NCBI GenBank assembly: GCA_019117105.1
Contig: DXAH01000084.1
Coordinates: forward strand, 1-64,000
DNA from: Duodenibacillus intestinigallinarum
GTDB lineage: Bacteria; Pseudomonadota; Gammaproteobacteria; Burkholderiales; Burkholderiaceae_F
DNA: 64,000 bases
Reading direction: 5' to 3'
Below the pieces are notes generated by a model, which saw nothing but the letters and a program-made list of their open reading frames with translations, ran no database searches and was not told the DNA's origin. The stretch's first letter is position 1. Every line of letters begins with the position of its first letter. Of this stretch, positions 14,427-24,026 are shown in pieces. The position numbers were made by a program, and so were the translations under genes.

Positions 14427-16517
14427 TTACTTCGCGTTCTTGCCCCAACTGTCGCGCAGTCCGACGGCAAGGTTAAGCACCGGATGTTCGGCGCTGTGAT
14501 CCTTGATGTCGGTCACAAAGTAGCCGACGCGCTCAAACTGATAGCGCGTCTCGGGAGCGGCAGCAGCCACGTTGGGTTCAACGAAGCCCTGGCTCACGAA
14601 CTTGCTGTCGCGGTTCAAAACGTCGAGGAAATCCTCGGCCGAGTCAGGCTGCGGCACCGTAAAGAGACGATCGTACATACGGAACTGCGCGGGGACGGCG
14701 GTCTTGGCGTCAAGCCAGTGAATGGCCGCCTTCGTCTTGACGGAATCGGCGCCGGCCGTACCGCTCTTGGTTTCCGGCAGGTAGTCGGCATGCACGCACA
14801 CGACGTTGCCTTCTGCGTCCTTTTCAAAGGACGTGGGCACAATCACGTAACTGTTGCGCAGACGCACGGGCTTGGCGGGCGTACCGTCGGCCGGAATCGT
14901 CAGTCGGCGATAGCCCTTCGGAGGCACTTCGGCAAAGTCTTCCTGTTCGATCCAGAGTTCCCGGCTCATCGTCACCGTACGCGTTCCCATTTCGGGTTTT
15001 TGCGGGTGATTCGGGCACACAAGCTCTTCGCTCTTACCCTCCGGATAGTTGTCCAGAATGAGCTTTAACGGATGCACAACGCCGGCGCGCCGTTCGGCCG
15101 TGCTTTCCAGGTCCTCGCGAAGCGACTGCTCAAGCACGCTGTAGTCAATCCAACCGCCAGCCACTCGGCTCACGCCGCAGTTTTCGACAAACTTCTGCAA
15201 TGCTGCGGCGGTGTAGCCGCGGCGACGCAGACCGACGAGGGTAGGCATACGCGGATCGTCCCAGCCGTCGACCAGCCCCTGCTGAACGAGGGAAATAAGC
15301 TTGCGCTTGGAGAGCACCACATAGGTGAGACTCAGACGGTTGAATTCGTACTGATGCGAAAGCAGGAAGAAGTTGTTGCGGACCACCGACAACGCGCTCT
15401 GAAGCAACGGCGTGAAGTTTTCGGTGTTCATCTGCAACAACGTAAAGAAACTCTTGCCTTCGGTGCCTTCGAGCGTCTCCGGACCACCCGTGGCAGACCA
15501 GCGGCCAAAGATCTCACGCATGGCCACTTCTGGTTCGCTCTGACCGAGCTTGTCAGCGGCGTTGAACGCAGCGCGGGCAAACGCCAGCGCGCGATCGTCC
15601 TTGCCGGCAGCCATGTCGGCGATGATTCTCTTGGCTTCTTCGTACTGGGGCGTACGAAGTACCGGCACAATGCGCTCGAGCGCCCAGTCGTAGAACGCGC
15701 GCTGGTCGTCAAACTCGAGCGTGCAGATCGAGTGGGTGATATTTTCGAGCGAGTCTTCGATCGGGTGCGCGAAGGTGTACATCGGGTAGATGCACCACTT
15801 ATTGCCCGTGGACTGGTGTTCAGCAAAACGGATGCGATAGATCGCCGGATCGCGCAGGTTGATGTTGGGCGAAGCCATATCAATCTTGGCGCGCAACACC
15901 ATGGAGCCTTCCGGATGCTTACCGTCGCGCATTTCGCGGAAGATGCGCAGGTTTTCCTCTGGGCTGCGGTCGCGATAAGGCGAGTTCTTGCCCGGTTCGA
16001 AAAGCGTGCCGCGATTGGCGCGCATTTCGTCGGCGCTCTGTTCGTCGACGTAGGCGTAACCGGTCTTGATCAGATGTTCGGCAAACTGGTACATCCAATC
16101 GAAATAATCGGACGCGTGATAGAGATTGTCTTCCGTGCCATGCTTCCAGTCAAAGCCCATCCAGCGGACGCTTTCCTTGATCGCGTCAACATACTCCTGG
16201 TCTTCCTTAACCGGGTTGGTGTCGTCAAAGCGCATGTGGCAGACGCCCTTGTAATCGGCCGCCAGTCCGAAATTCAAGCAAATGCTCTTGGCGTGACCGA
16301 TATGCAGATAGCCGTTGGGTTCGGGCGGAAAACGCGTGCGAATACGCGCCCAATCGGGCTCACCCTTTTGCAGTTGTTCGGAATAGGGAGCCGGATGACC
16401 GCACCAGTAGCGCGGCAGGTTGTTGCCCTGCTCCAGATCGTTTTCAATGATCTGGCGGATGAAGTTGGTCGGACGCGTGGCGCCCGCTTCGATGTCGGCA
16501 GTTTCTTTATCAGTCAT
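14427..16517 (-). CDS. glnS: Glutaminyl-tRNA synthetase with a large internal insertion
   Basis: 696 residues, about 140 longer than E. coli GlnRS (554). The enzyme charges tRNA-Gln. Class I motifs are PPEPNGYLHIGHAKS (HIGH at 72-75) and VLSKRKL. The fold continues with GWDDPRMPTLVGLRRRGYT and the C-terminal anticodon-binding barrels (IHWLDAKTAVPAQFRMYDRLF, GFVEPN, VGLRDSW). Between TPQYE (about residue 293) and QYEFNRLSLTY there are about 98 extra residues (about 294-391), bounded by a repeated QYE. The frame is open and all motifs flanking it are intact, so the gene looks functional. The remaining extra length is mainly N-terminal. Confidence 0.96.
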   Translation of the reverse strand: MTDKETADIEAGATRPTNFIRQIIENDLEQGNNLPRYWCGHPAPYSEQLQKGEPDWARIRTRFPPEPNGYLHIGHAKSICLNFGLAADYKGVCHMRFDDTNPVKEDQEYVDAIKESVRWMGFDWKHGTEDNLYHASDYFDWMYQFAEHLIKTGYAYVDEQSADEMRANRGTLFEPGKNSPYRDRSPEENLRIFREMRDGKHPEGSMVLRAKIDMASPNINLRDPAIYRIRFAEHQSTGNKWCIYPMYTFAHPIEDSLENITHSICTLEFDDQRAFYDWALERIVPVLRTPQYEEAKRIIADMAAGKDDRALAFARAAFNAADKLGQSEPEVAMREIFGRWSATGGPETLEGTEGKSFFTLLQMNTENFTPLLQSALSVVRNNFFLLSHQYEFNRLSLTYVVLSKRKLISLVQQGLVDGWDDPRMPTLVGLRRRGYTAAALQKFVENCGVSRVAGGWIDYSVLEQSLREDLESTAERRAGVVHPLKLILDNYPEGKSEELVCPNHPQKPEMGTRTVTMSRELWIEQEDFAEVPPKGYRRLTIPADGTPAKPVRLRNSYVIVPTSFEKDAEGNVVCVHADYLPETKSGTAGADSVKTKAAIHWLDAKTAVPAQFRMYDRLFTVPQPDSAEDFLDVLNRDSKFVSQGFVEPNVAAAAPETRYQFERVGYFVTDIKDHSAEHPVLNLAVGLRDSWGKNAK

Positions 16518-16595
16518 CTCAAAGAGTCCAAGCCTTGCGCGCCCAAGGAGTTGGGCCTATCTGACAAGCGCAGGCGTAAAAAATGAATTTTAGCG

Positions 16596-16925
16596 TCAAA
16601 AGGGCAAGTAACCGTTGACCCAGGCGACGTACAGGACCGTGCCCGCAAAGATCGAAACCAGAGGATTTTTCAGGAACCACTGCAGCACAAAGGCAAAAGC
16701 GATGCTCACCACTTCGGGAGTGGGAGCTGCATCACGCGCCACGGCCGCGTCGGTTGCGGCGTGCACGGTCAAAAGCACCATAATGGCAAGAGGCAAAAAG
16801 TCGCCCAGATCTCTTACCCAGCGCTGTTTTTGCAGCCATTTGCTTGCGGCAAAGGGAAGCGCGCGTTCGGCAAAGGTCACCGCCGCCATAGCGATGAACA
16901 CAAGCATCAAGTATCCGAAATCCAT
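16596..16925 (-). CDS. azlD: AzlD-family branched-chain amino acid transport subunit
   Basis: 109 residues of almost continuous hydrophobic segments with the AzlD signature AAVTFAERALPF near the N-terminus and FLPLAIMVLL in the middle. AzlD pairs with AzlC in the inner membrane and together they export branched-chain amino acids in characterised homologues. The start lies three bases after the azlC stop, so translation is coupled. The C-terminus ends VAWVNGYLPF. Confidence 0.88.
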   Translation of the reverse strand: MDFGYLMLVFIAMAAVTFAERALPFAASKWLQKQRWVRDLGDFLPLAIMVLLTVHAATDAAVARDAAPTPEVVSIAFAFVLQWFLKNPLVSIFAGTVLYVAWVNGYLPF

Positions 16926-16928
16926 CCC

Positions 16929-17648
16929 TTAGGACTCCTTGTTCAAAACGCAGTTGCCCGCATCTCGCTTGCGGCGGGAAGCTCCCCATGCAAGCCCCGC
17001 AACCGCACACAAAGCGATCGAGACGGCAAGAGCGTTTTCGGGCATCAGCAGTCGAGCAGCGGCGTATCCGAAAAGCGCCACCCAAAGCGATAGCGCCGTC
17101 TTGCGATTGCGCCACTGTTCAGCCGTCAGCATGGCAAAAAGACTCGTGAGCACAAAGTCAAGACCGGTGAGCCCGATCGTCACGCTTGAGCCCGCCAGCG
17201 CACCGACAAATCCACCGAGAATCCACCACAGGTGATTGAAAAAACACACGAAAAGCATGCGCGCCAAAGGCGTACCGACAGGCATGATCGAGAGCAGTGA
17301 GTACGTCTCGTCGGTGAGTGTATAGGCGATGTACCAACGCGCCCAGCCCTTGGAAGGGACCTTCTGCAGCAGCGACACGCCGTAGAAGATGTGTCGCAGG
17401 TTGATCACAAGCGTTGCGAAGGCGATCGCCGGCACCGAAGCGCCGGCCGCGACCATCGGCACCATCATGTACTGCGAGGCGCCGCCGTAGACAATGATCG
17501 AACATACCGGCGCCATCCAAGCGGCGGCACCTGCCTGAGCAAACAAGAAACCAAAGACAAAGCCCAGCGGCAGATACCCCATCATCACAGGAATGGAGTC
17601 GCGAAAAGCCGTCAGCACCGAGTCTCGAAGTTCGGAGTCGAAATGCAT
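16929..17648 (-). CDS. azlC: AzlC-family amino acid exporter, large subunit
   Basis: 239 residues with six to eight predicted membrane segments. Family features are the N-terminal FRDSIPVMMGYLPLGFVFG, SIIVYGGASQYMM, NLRHIFYGVSLL and YTLTDETYSLL. The ATG at 17648 is chosen because GAGGA lies directly upstream; an in-frame start 12 codons earlier is possible. Paired with azlD. Substrate in this organism is inferred from the family only. Confidence 0.9.
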   Translation of the reverse strand: MHFDSELRDSVLTAFRDSIPVMMGYLPLGFVFGFLFAQAGAAAWMAPVCSIIVYGGASQYMMVPMVAAGASVPAIAFATLVINLRHIFYGVSLLQKVPSKGWARWYIAYTLTDETYSLLSIMPVGTPLARMLFVCFFNHLWWILGGFVGALAGSSVTIGLTGLDFVLTSLFAMLTAEQWRNRKTALSLWVALFGYAAARLLMPENALAVSIALCAVAGLAWGASRRKRDAGNCVLNKES

Positions 17649-17723
17649 TTTCCTCAAAAAAACAAACGGACAGGCCTGACGCAAATCAGCCTGCCGTCGC
17701 GTATCGATCAGATAAAGAATTGG

Positions 17724-18203
17724 TTACTGCGGAGCAATCCAATGACCGGATTTGCCGCCGGATTTCTCGAGCAACTTGACACCGCCGATTTCCATGAAGC
17801 GATCAACGGCCTTACACATGTCGTAAATCGTGAGAAGCCCAACCTGCACGGCGGTGAGAGCTTCCATTTCCACACCCGTCTGCCCTCGCGTTTCGCAGGT
17901 TGCAACGCATCGCACGGTGCTCTTTGCCTCGTCAAACTCGAAATCAACGGCCACGCGCGTGAGCGCAATCGGATGACACAACGGGATCAGGTCCGACGTC
18001 TTTTTGCTCGCCATAATGGCCGCCACGCGGGCAATGCCGATCACATCGCCCTTTTTGGCCGTTCCCTGAGAGATCATGGCAAAGGTTTCGGACTTCATAC
18101 GGATGTAGCCTTGCGCACGCGCCACGCGATGCGTCTGATCCTTGGCGCCGACGTCAACCATATGCGCGTTGCCGGCTTGGTCAAAATGAGTGAGTTCTGT
18201 CAT
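17724..18203 (-). CDS. moaC: Cyclic pyranopterin monophosphate synthase
   Basis: 159 residues, matching the usual MoaC length. It converts the MoaA product to cPMP, the first intermediate of molybdenum cofactor synthesis. The sequence has MVDVGAKDQTHRVARA, DLIPLCHPI, VEMEALTAVQVGLLTIYDMCKAVDR and the C-terminal LEKSGGKSGHW. The long open frame upstream of 18203 is not part of the protein. It is divergent from the M48 protease gene and not clustered with other moa genes here. Confidence 0.96.
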   Translation of the reverse strand: MTELTHFDQAGNAHMVDVGAKDQTHRVARAQGYIRMKSETFAMISQGTAKKGDVIGIARVAAIMASKKTSDLIPLCHPIALTRVAVDFEFDEAKSTVRCVATCETRGQTGVEMEALTAVQVGLLTIYDMCKAVDRFMEIGGVKLLEKSGGKSGHWIAPQ

Positions 18204-18354
18204 CTTTCGTAGCAATAGATTGCGTTTTGAGTCGTCCGAAGAAACCACGCCTCGGCCGCAGGCCGCTATGATACACAACCGAAGTTCTCGGCTTCGATTC
18301 AATCGACATCCTGCCGACGGCTTGCCGCCGTCCGACTTATAGGTTTTCAATTCC

Positions 18355-19863
18355 GTGCGCTTTCTTAAAACGCTTACCGTTCTTGCCGTCAGTTGTTCGC
18401 TTGCCCTTCCGCCGGCAGGCGCATACGCGCAGCTTGCGGGCGGCGTGGGCGAATTTAACCTTCCGAGTCTGGGCAATGTAGCCGGCGCCGACCTCACCGT
18501 GCTCGAAGAGCGCAATCTCGGCGAACAGCTCATGCGCCGCGTGCGCGCGGACAGGTCCTATATGCCGGACCCCGAGATCACCGACTTCATCAATCGGTTG
18601 GGTTATCGGCTTGTGGCGGCCGCCAACCCCTCGCCCTACGATTTCTTTTTCTTTCCGATCCGTGACAAATCGTTAAACGCCTTCGCACTGCCGGGCGGGT
18701 TTATTGCCGTGCATACGGGCCTGATCGTCGCCGCGCAGACCGAAAGCGAACTTGCGGGCGTCATCGGTCACGAAATCGGCCACGTCACGCAGCGACACAT
18801 CGCCCGAATGATTGAGTCGAGCAAAGGATCGCTTGCGATGACCATCGGCTCGATTTTGCTCGCGCTGCTTGCGGCACGTGCCGGCGGTAGCTCGGGCGGC
18901 GACGCTGCCATGGGCGTGATGTTGGGTACCCAGGCGGCCATGCTGAGCAAACAGCTCGGCTACTCGCGCGATAACGAACGCGAAGCCGACCGTTTCGGAC
19001 TTTCAACGCTGCAAAACGCCGGATTCGATCCTCTCGGCATGGAAGCGTTCTTCGAGCGGCTGCAGCAAAACAACCGCTGGTACGAAACGACAAGCACCGC
19101 GTACATCTCCACCCATCCGATGACGACCGAGCGTCTGAGCGACATGCAAAACCGCACCCGCAACATGGCCCCGGTCACACATCGCGACAGCATGGACTTC
19201 TTCCTTGTGAAGGCGCGCGCACGCGTGCTGCAGGAAACAACGTACGACGGCTGGCTTAAGGTCTCGAAGAGCTTTGAAAACGAACTCAAGCGCCATCCCA
19301 CGGGCTACAGTCTTGTGGCAACGCAATACGGCCTGTCGGTTGCGTACGCGAAGATGAACCAGAAGGACAAAGCGCTTGCCGCCATCCGCGCCGCCAAAGC
19401 CGCGAGCAAAGAAAAAAGCGTCATTCTGGATAAACACCTGTCGGAACTCACCTATCAGGTCGCTAAAACGCAGGCTCAGAAAGACCAGGCACTTGCCGTT
19501 GCCAAGGGAACGTGCGAGCAGTATCCCTACTCGGGACTGGCCGCATCCAACTACGTCGAACTGCTCTTTCAAAGCGGCAAGCATCAGGAGCTCATCGACT
19601 ACCTGCGCAAGCAGTCGGCCCTTTCGCGCACCAACCCCGACTATCACATGTACCTCGCGCGCAGCTACGAAGCTCTCGGCAAAAAGTCGATGGCCTTTGC
19701 CGCCACAGGTGATATGTACGCGCTTTTGGACAACCCGCGCGCCGCGGTCTATCAGTTTGAGCTCGCACAGAAAGCCAACGACGGCGACTTCTACATCATG
19801 AGCGAAATTGACGCCAAACTGCGTGAACTTCGCCAGAAAGTGCTCGACCAGAAAAAGGATTGA
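18355..19863 (+). CDS. bepA: Periplasmic M48 metalloprotease with TPR domain (BepA/YfgC-like)
   Basis: 502 residues, GTG start followed by a clear signal peptide (about 1-25, ending AYAQ). The zinc protease motif is GVIGHEIGHVTQRH with a downstream glutamate in NEREADRFG. The C-terminal half (about 290-490) is helical TPR-like repeats. BepA-type proteins degrade or chaperone misassembled LptD and Bam substrates in the periplasm, fitting with lptD, surA and mltA elsewhere in the window. Terminal sequence is lysine-rich. Function is from the family; homologues differ in substrate. Confidence 0.9.
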   Translation: MRFLKTLTVLAVSCSLALPPAGAYAQLAGGVGEFNLPSLGNVAGADLTVLEERNLGEQLMRRVRADRSYMPDPEITDFINRLGYRLVAAANPSPYDFFFFPIRDKSLNAFALPGGFIAVHTGLIVAAQTESELAGVIGHEIGHVTQRHIARMIESSKGSLAMTIGSILLALLAARAGGSSGGDAAMGVMLGTQAAMLSKQLGYSRDNEREADRFGLSTLQNAGFDPLGMEAFFERLQQNNRWYETTSTAYISTHPMTTERLSDMQNRTRNMAPVTHRDSMDFFLVKARARVLQETTYDGWLKVSKSFENELKRHPTGYSLVATQYGLSVAYAKMNQKDKALAAIRAAKAASKEKSVILDKHLSELTYQVAKTQAQKDQALAVAKGTCEQYPYSGLAASNYVELLFQSGKHQELIDYLRKQSALSRTNPDYHMYLARSYEALGKKSMAFAATGDMYALLDNPRAAVYQFELAQKANDGDFYIMSEIDAKLRELRQKVLDQKKD

Positions 19864-20046
19864 TTATCCGCTACGAACCGGCGAAGTCGTCTTTTTTCCT
19901 TATTCAAAACAGCGGGATCGTGTGCGAAAATACGCCCAACGATTCGCCTGCGTGCAAGACGGGGTTTTTGCGCGCCGGTTTTTTGCGCGCGTCAAGCTGA
20001 CGCCGCCCTATGCTCAACGAATATTTGACAGACTTAAACGACAACT

Positions 20047-21129
20047 ATGGCTATTGAAGATTATCTGAACGTTGCCGAACCCACCGACCAGGTCATTGAA
20101 ACCGACGCCGTGATCGTCGGTGCCGGCCCCGTGGGTCTTTTTCAGGTTTTCGAGCTCGGCCTTCTCGAAATAAAGGCTCACGTCGTCGACTCGCTGAAAA
20201 ACGTCGGCGGCCAGTGCATGGAACTGTATCCCACCAAGCCGATCTATGACATCCCGGCCGTGCCCGTGTATTCCTCCTACGAACTCACGGAAAACCTTCT
20301 CAAGCAAATTCACCCCTTCAACCCCACCTTCCACCTCGGTGAGGAAGTCAGCGTGGTGAAAAAGCGCGAAGACGGCCTTTTTGACGTTGAAACCGACAAG
20401 GGCACCAAGTTCCTCTGCAAGGTCGTAATCATCGCCGCCGGCGTGGGCTCCTTCCAGGCCCGCCCGCTGCGCGTGCCCGGCATCGAAAAGTTCGAAGGCA
20501 CCCAGCTGCACTACCGCGTGCGTGACCCCGAACTCTTCGCCGGCAAAAACGTCGTGATCTGCGGTGGCGGCGACTCGGCTCTCGACTGGACGCTCAACCT
20601 CGTGGGCAAGGCCGAAAGTGTCGTGCTGCTGCACCGCCGCGACGGCTTCCGCGCTGCTGCCTCGTCCGTGGCCCGTATGCGCGAGCTGTGCGAAAACTGG
20701 GAAATGCAGTTCGAAGTCGGTCAGGTGACGGGCTTTGAAGAAAAAGACGGTAAGATGACCGAAATCCGCGTCACCGGCGGCGACGGCGTTGTGCGCCGCA
20801 TGCCTCTGGACCACCTGCTCGTGTTCTTCGGCCTTCAGCCCAAGATCGGTCCGATCGCCGAATGGGGTCTGGAACTTGACCGCAAGCAGATCGTTGTGGA
20901 CACGGAAAAGTTCGAAAGCTCCATCCCGGGCATCTTCGCCGTGGGTGACATCAACACCTATCCGGGCAAGAAGAAGCTCATCCTGTCTGGCTTCCATGAA
21001 TGCGCACTGGCTGCCTTCGGCGCGTCCAAGTACGTCTTCCCGGAAAAGAAGGTGTTCCTGCAGTACACCACGACGAGTCCGAAGCTGCACAAGGTGCTCG
21101 GCGTTGAAACGCCCACCTTCGACGACTGA
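20047..21129 (+). CDS. Ferredoxin--NADP reductase, thioredoxin reductase-like type
   Basis: 360 residues. The FAD site is VIVGAGPVGLF at the N-terminus and the NADPH site is NVVICGGGDSALDWTLNL. The GIFAVGDINTYPGKKKLILSGFHE motif binds FAD near the C-terminus. There is no CxxC active site as in thioredoxin reductase, which marks the TrxR-like ferredoxin/flavodoxin-NADP reductase family found in betaproteobacteria and Firmicutes. It supplies or accepts electrons from ferredoxin in the cytoplasm. Monocistronic, with a strong terminator after it. Confidence 0.93.
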   Translation: MAIEDYLNVAEPTDQVIETDAVIVGAGPVGLFQVFELGLLEIKAHVVDSLKNVGGQCMELYPTKPIYDIPAVPVYSSYELTENLLKQIHPFNPTFHLGEEVSVVKKREDGLFDVETDKGTKFLCKVVIIAAGVGSFQARPLRVPGIEKFEGTQLHYRVRDPELFAGKNVVICGGGDSALDWTLNLVGKAESVVLLHRRDGFRAAASSVARMRELCENWEMQFEVGQVTGFEEKDGKMTEIRVTGGDGVVRRMPLDHLLVFFGLQPKIGPIAEWGLELDRKQIVVDTEKFESSIPGIFAVGDINTYPGKKKLILSGFHECALAAFGASKYVFPEKKVFLQYTTTSPKLHKVLGVETPTFDD

Positions 21130-21161
21130 TTCGTCTGACGTTACTTCGACAGAATCCGACG

Positions 21162-21195
21162 CCGGCCGCGGTCAACCGACTTCGGCCGGTTTTTT
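21162..21195 (+). terminator. Terminator after the ferredoxin-NADP reductase gene
   Basis: CCGGCCG and CGGCCGG arms around a 14-base loop, followed by six T residues (21190-21195). Confidence 0.9.
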
Positions 21196-21251
21196 CTGTC
21201 CGGCGCAAATTGCTACACTCTCGATCGAACCATTCTTTGAGCTTTGAATCG

Positions 21252-22211
21252 ATGCAAAAATTTGAGCGCGTTGCCGTCATCGCCAAGCCTCAGGGCGCCA
21301 TCTCCCGCTATGTTCGAGAGCTGACGGATCTCATCACCCGCACGGGCTGCACGCCCTATCTGGACGAAAACGCCGCGGCCCACATGCCGAGCGACTGTCC
21401 TTTCGAGTCGGGATCAGCCGAAGAGATTGCCCGCGTATGCGACGTGGCCGTTGCCATTGGTGGCGACGGCACCATGCTCGGCGCCGCACGCGCCATGGCG
21501 GCCTACAAAGTTCCCGTGATCGGCATCAACGCCGGGCGCCTGGGCTTTATCACCGACATCGTGCTCGAAGACATGAATCGGCTGCTTCCTGCCATGCTGC
21601 TCGGTCAATACGTCGCCGACGAGCGCAGCATGCTCGAAGGCAGCGTCTGGCGCGAAGGCAATATGCTCTTTGAGGGACTGGCCGTCAACGACATCGGTAT
21701 CAGCCACGGCCGCGCTCTGGGTATGGTCGAGTACACCGTCTACGTTGACGGTCTCCAGATGGCGGTGCAGCGCGCCGACGGCGTTCTGGTGAGCACCTCA
21801 ACCGGATCGACCGCCTACGCGATGGCCGCGGGCGGTCCCATCATGCATCCGTCCGTTTCCAGCATGCTCCTGGTGCCAATTGCGCCGCACACCCTCTCCA
21901 ACCGCCCGATCGTGCTCGGCTCGCACACGAAGATTGACATTGAGGTAAACGAAACCCGCAGCGCCGTGGCAAGTTTCGACGCTCAAGTACTCATCGACGT
22001 GCAGGCTGGTGACGTATTGCGCGTCAAAGTAAGCAAAGAGCGCTTCACCATGCTTCACCCGGTCGGCTACAACCACTTCGATTTGCTACGTCGCAAGCTC
22101 AAGTGGAACTACCTGCCGCAATCCGAACATCCGATTCACACACCCTTGCAGGATCAGACCACGCCGGTTCAGATTCCTCATCCGACAACCTCAGAAAAAT
22201 CGTCAGACTAA
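21252..22211 (+). CDS. nadK: NAD kinase
   Basis: 319 residues from the ATG at 21252, which starts directly at the conserved strand (FERVAVIAKPQ). NadK makes NADP from NAD with ATP. The signature IGGDGTMLGAAR, INAGRLGFITD, AVNDIGISHGRA and STSTGSTAYAMAAGGPI are present, as is LSNRPIVL. The last 35 residues are polar, rich in Pro and Thr, and go beyond the usual C-terminus. recN follows 65 bases downstream; nadK-recN is a conserved pair in many proteobacteria. Confidence 0.96.
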   Translation: MQKFERVAVIAKPQGAISRYVRELTDLITRTGCTPYLDENAAAHMPSDCPFESGSAEEIARVCDVAVAIGGDGTMLGAARAMAAYKVPVIGINAGRLGFITDIVLEDMNRLLPAMLLGQYVADERSMLEGSVWREGNMLFEGLAVNDIGISHGRALGMVEYTVYVDGLQMAVQRADGVLVSTSTGSTAYAMAAGGPIMHPSVSSMLLVPIAPHTLSNRPIVLGSHTKIDIEVNETRSAVASFDAQVLIDVQAGDVLRVKVSKERFTMLHPVGYNHFDLLRRKLKWNYLPQSEHPIHTPLQDQTTPVQIPHPTTSEKSSD

Positions 22212-22276
22212 CATTTCAACCCATTTGATCCCATCGACAAACGTCCGGACTTGTACTTTGCTTTCGAGAGTTAAGA

Positions 22277-23953
22277 ATGCTTCAGTTGTTGTCCCTTAAA
22301 GATTTTGTGATCGTCCCCTCGCTTGTTGTGGAAGCCTCCTCGGGGCTAACGTGTCTGACCGGTGAAACCGGTGCGGGCAAATCCATTCTGATCGACGCGC
22401 TGGAACTCGTTTTGGGTGCCCGCAGCGACACAGGGCTCATTCGAGAAGGTGCACAGCGCACCGAAGTCTGCGCCGAATTCGATGTCACGCCGCGCGTGAA
22501 AAAGTGGCTCTCCTCGGCCGGTCTCGACGAAACCGACATCGTGATTCTGCGTCGCACGGTTGATATCAAAGGGCGGTCGCGCGCCTGGATCAACGCCACT
22601 CCGGTGACCGTTTCTCAAATTCGTGAACTGGGCGAACGCCTGGTCGACATCCATGGGCAGCACGCGCACCAATCGCTTCTGAAGACCTCGTACCAACTGC
22701 AGCTCGTCGACGGATTCGGCGGCACACAACCGCTACGGCTAGCAGTGCGCGAAGCCTGGCTCGAATGGCAAGAGCGCGTGAGACTTCTCAATCAGGCCAC
22801 ACAAAACGTCGAACAGCAGCAGGCAGAGGCCGAGCGGCTGGGCTGGATCAACGAACTCTTTGACGAACTCGATCCCCGGGAAGGTCAATGGGAGGAACTC
22901 TCCAAGGAACACAGCCTGCTTTCAAACGGCGCAGAAATCGTCAGCCACATTCGTGCCGCAGCCGACGCTCTCTCACAGGGAGACGTGACGGCCGTCGGAT
23001 TGACGATGCAGGCGCAGGCCGATCTGAGCGCCGCAGCCAAATTCGATCCGGAGCTTGCGCAATACGAAGAGTCTCTATCAGAAGCAAGCGCTATTCTCGA
23101 AGACATTTCGCGCGACCTTTCACACCACCTCGATCGTTTCAACGTCGACGAATCGCGCTTTGCAGAAATCGACGAACGTCTGTCGATGTACTGGAAGCTC
23201 TCGCGCAAATTGCACCGCGCTCCCGAAGATCTTTTTGCGTACCGCCTGGAAGTCAAGGCGCGGCTCGAGGAACTCGCTGAAAACGCCGACATCGAGCTTT
23301 TGGAAGAAAACGAAAAGCGCGCCAAAGAAGTTTTTCTGAAACGCGCAGCAGCGCTCACCCAAGCGCGCATGAAGGCCGCTCAGGACCTCTCAAAAGCAGT
23401 GACTGATGAAATGCAGCACCTGTCCATGACCGGAGGTTGTCTGCAGATCACTCTCCCGAAGTGCGAACCCTGGGCAGGCGGCTTGGAGCGCTGTGAATTC
23501 CTGGTGTCAGGGCACGCCGGAGCCACGCCGCGACCGCTCACCAAAGTGGCCTCCGGCGGCGAGCTGGCCCGCATTTCGCTTGCCATTGCCGTGATCACCG
23601 CACAGATCACGCCGGTACCCACGCTTATTTTCGATGAGGTCGACAGCGGCATCGGCGGAGCCGTAGCCGAGGTCGTCGGGCGTCTGCTGCGCCGTCTCGG
23701 TCAGACTCGGCAGGTGCTTTGCGTCACTCACCTTCCTCAGGTTGCAGCCTGCGCCAACAACCAGTGGCTTGTGCAAAAAGAAACGCTCAACGACGTGACG
23801 ACGAGTTCTCTGAAACCCCTTTCGGAGGAAGAGCGCATCCGCGAAATTGCCCGTATGGCCGGTGGCCTGCAGATCACCGACGCTACGCTCAAGGCCGCGC
23901 AGGAACTTATCGAGAGCGCAAAACGGGCCGACGAGACCGTTGAGAAAAATTAA
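22277..23953 (+). CDS. recN: DNA repair protein RecN
   Basis: 558 residues, the usual RecN length. RecN is an SMC-like ATPase acting in double-strand break repair. Walker A is TGETGAGKSIL, followed by a long coiled-coil region (about 150-360, rich in Glu, Ala and Arg), then the signature KVASGGELARISLAI and Walker B LIFDEVDSGIGG, and the C-terminal VTHLPQVAA. I saw no convincing LexA operator in the short upstream gap. It ends with a strong terminator abutting the convergent mrp gene. Confidence 0.96.
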   Translation: MLQLLSLKDFVIVPSLVVEASSGLTCLTGETGAGKSILIDALELVLGARSDTGLIREGAQRTEVCAEFDVTPRVKKWLSSAGLDETDIVILRRTVDIKGRSRAWINATPVTVSQIRELGERLVDIHGQHAHQSLLKTSYQLQLVDGFGGTQPLRLAVREAWLEWQERVRLLNQATQNVEQQQAEAERLGWINELFDELDPREGQWEELSKEHSLLSNGAEIVSHIRAAADALSQGDVTAVGLTMQAQADLSAAAKFDPELAQYEESLSEASAILEDISRDLSHHLDRFNVDESRFAEIDERLSMYWKLSRKLHRAPEDLFAYRLEVKARLEELAENADIELLEENEKRAKEVFLKRAAALTQARMKAAQDLSKAVTDEMQHLSMTGGCLQITLPKCEPWAGGLERCEFLVSGHAGATPRPLTKVASGGELARISLAIAVITAQITPVPTLIFDEVDSGIGGAVAEVVGRLLRRLGQTRQVLCVTHLPQVAACANNQWLVQKETLNDVTTSSLKPLSEEERIREIARMAGGLQITDATLKAAQELIESAKRADETVEKN

Positions 23954-23992
23954 GCGAGAAAATCGTCTCCGACCTTCCCGCTCCTCAAACTT

Positions 23993-24026
23993 TGCCCCGA
24001 CCTTGATGCCGGGGCATTGTGTTTTT
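23993..24026 (+). terminator. Terminator after recN
   Basis: TGCCCCG/CGGGGCA stem around a 10-base loop, followed by GTGTTTTT. The T-run reaches the stop codon of the convergent mrp gene. Confidence 0.85.

Noticed and set aside
15345..15638. Intein or frameshift as an explanation of the GlnRS insertion
   Set aside because: The block has no intein splicing residues or motifs (no Cys/Ser at the start, no HN at the end), is in frame, and is too short for a homing intein.
22212..22276. LexA box before recN
   Set aside because: No CTG-N10-CAG type palindrome was found in the 65-base gap, so SOS control cannot be claimed.
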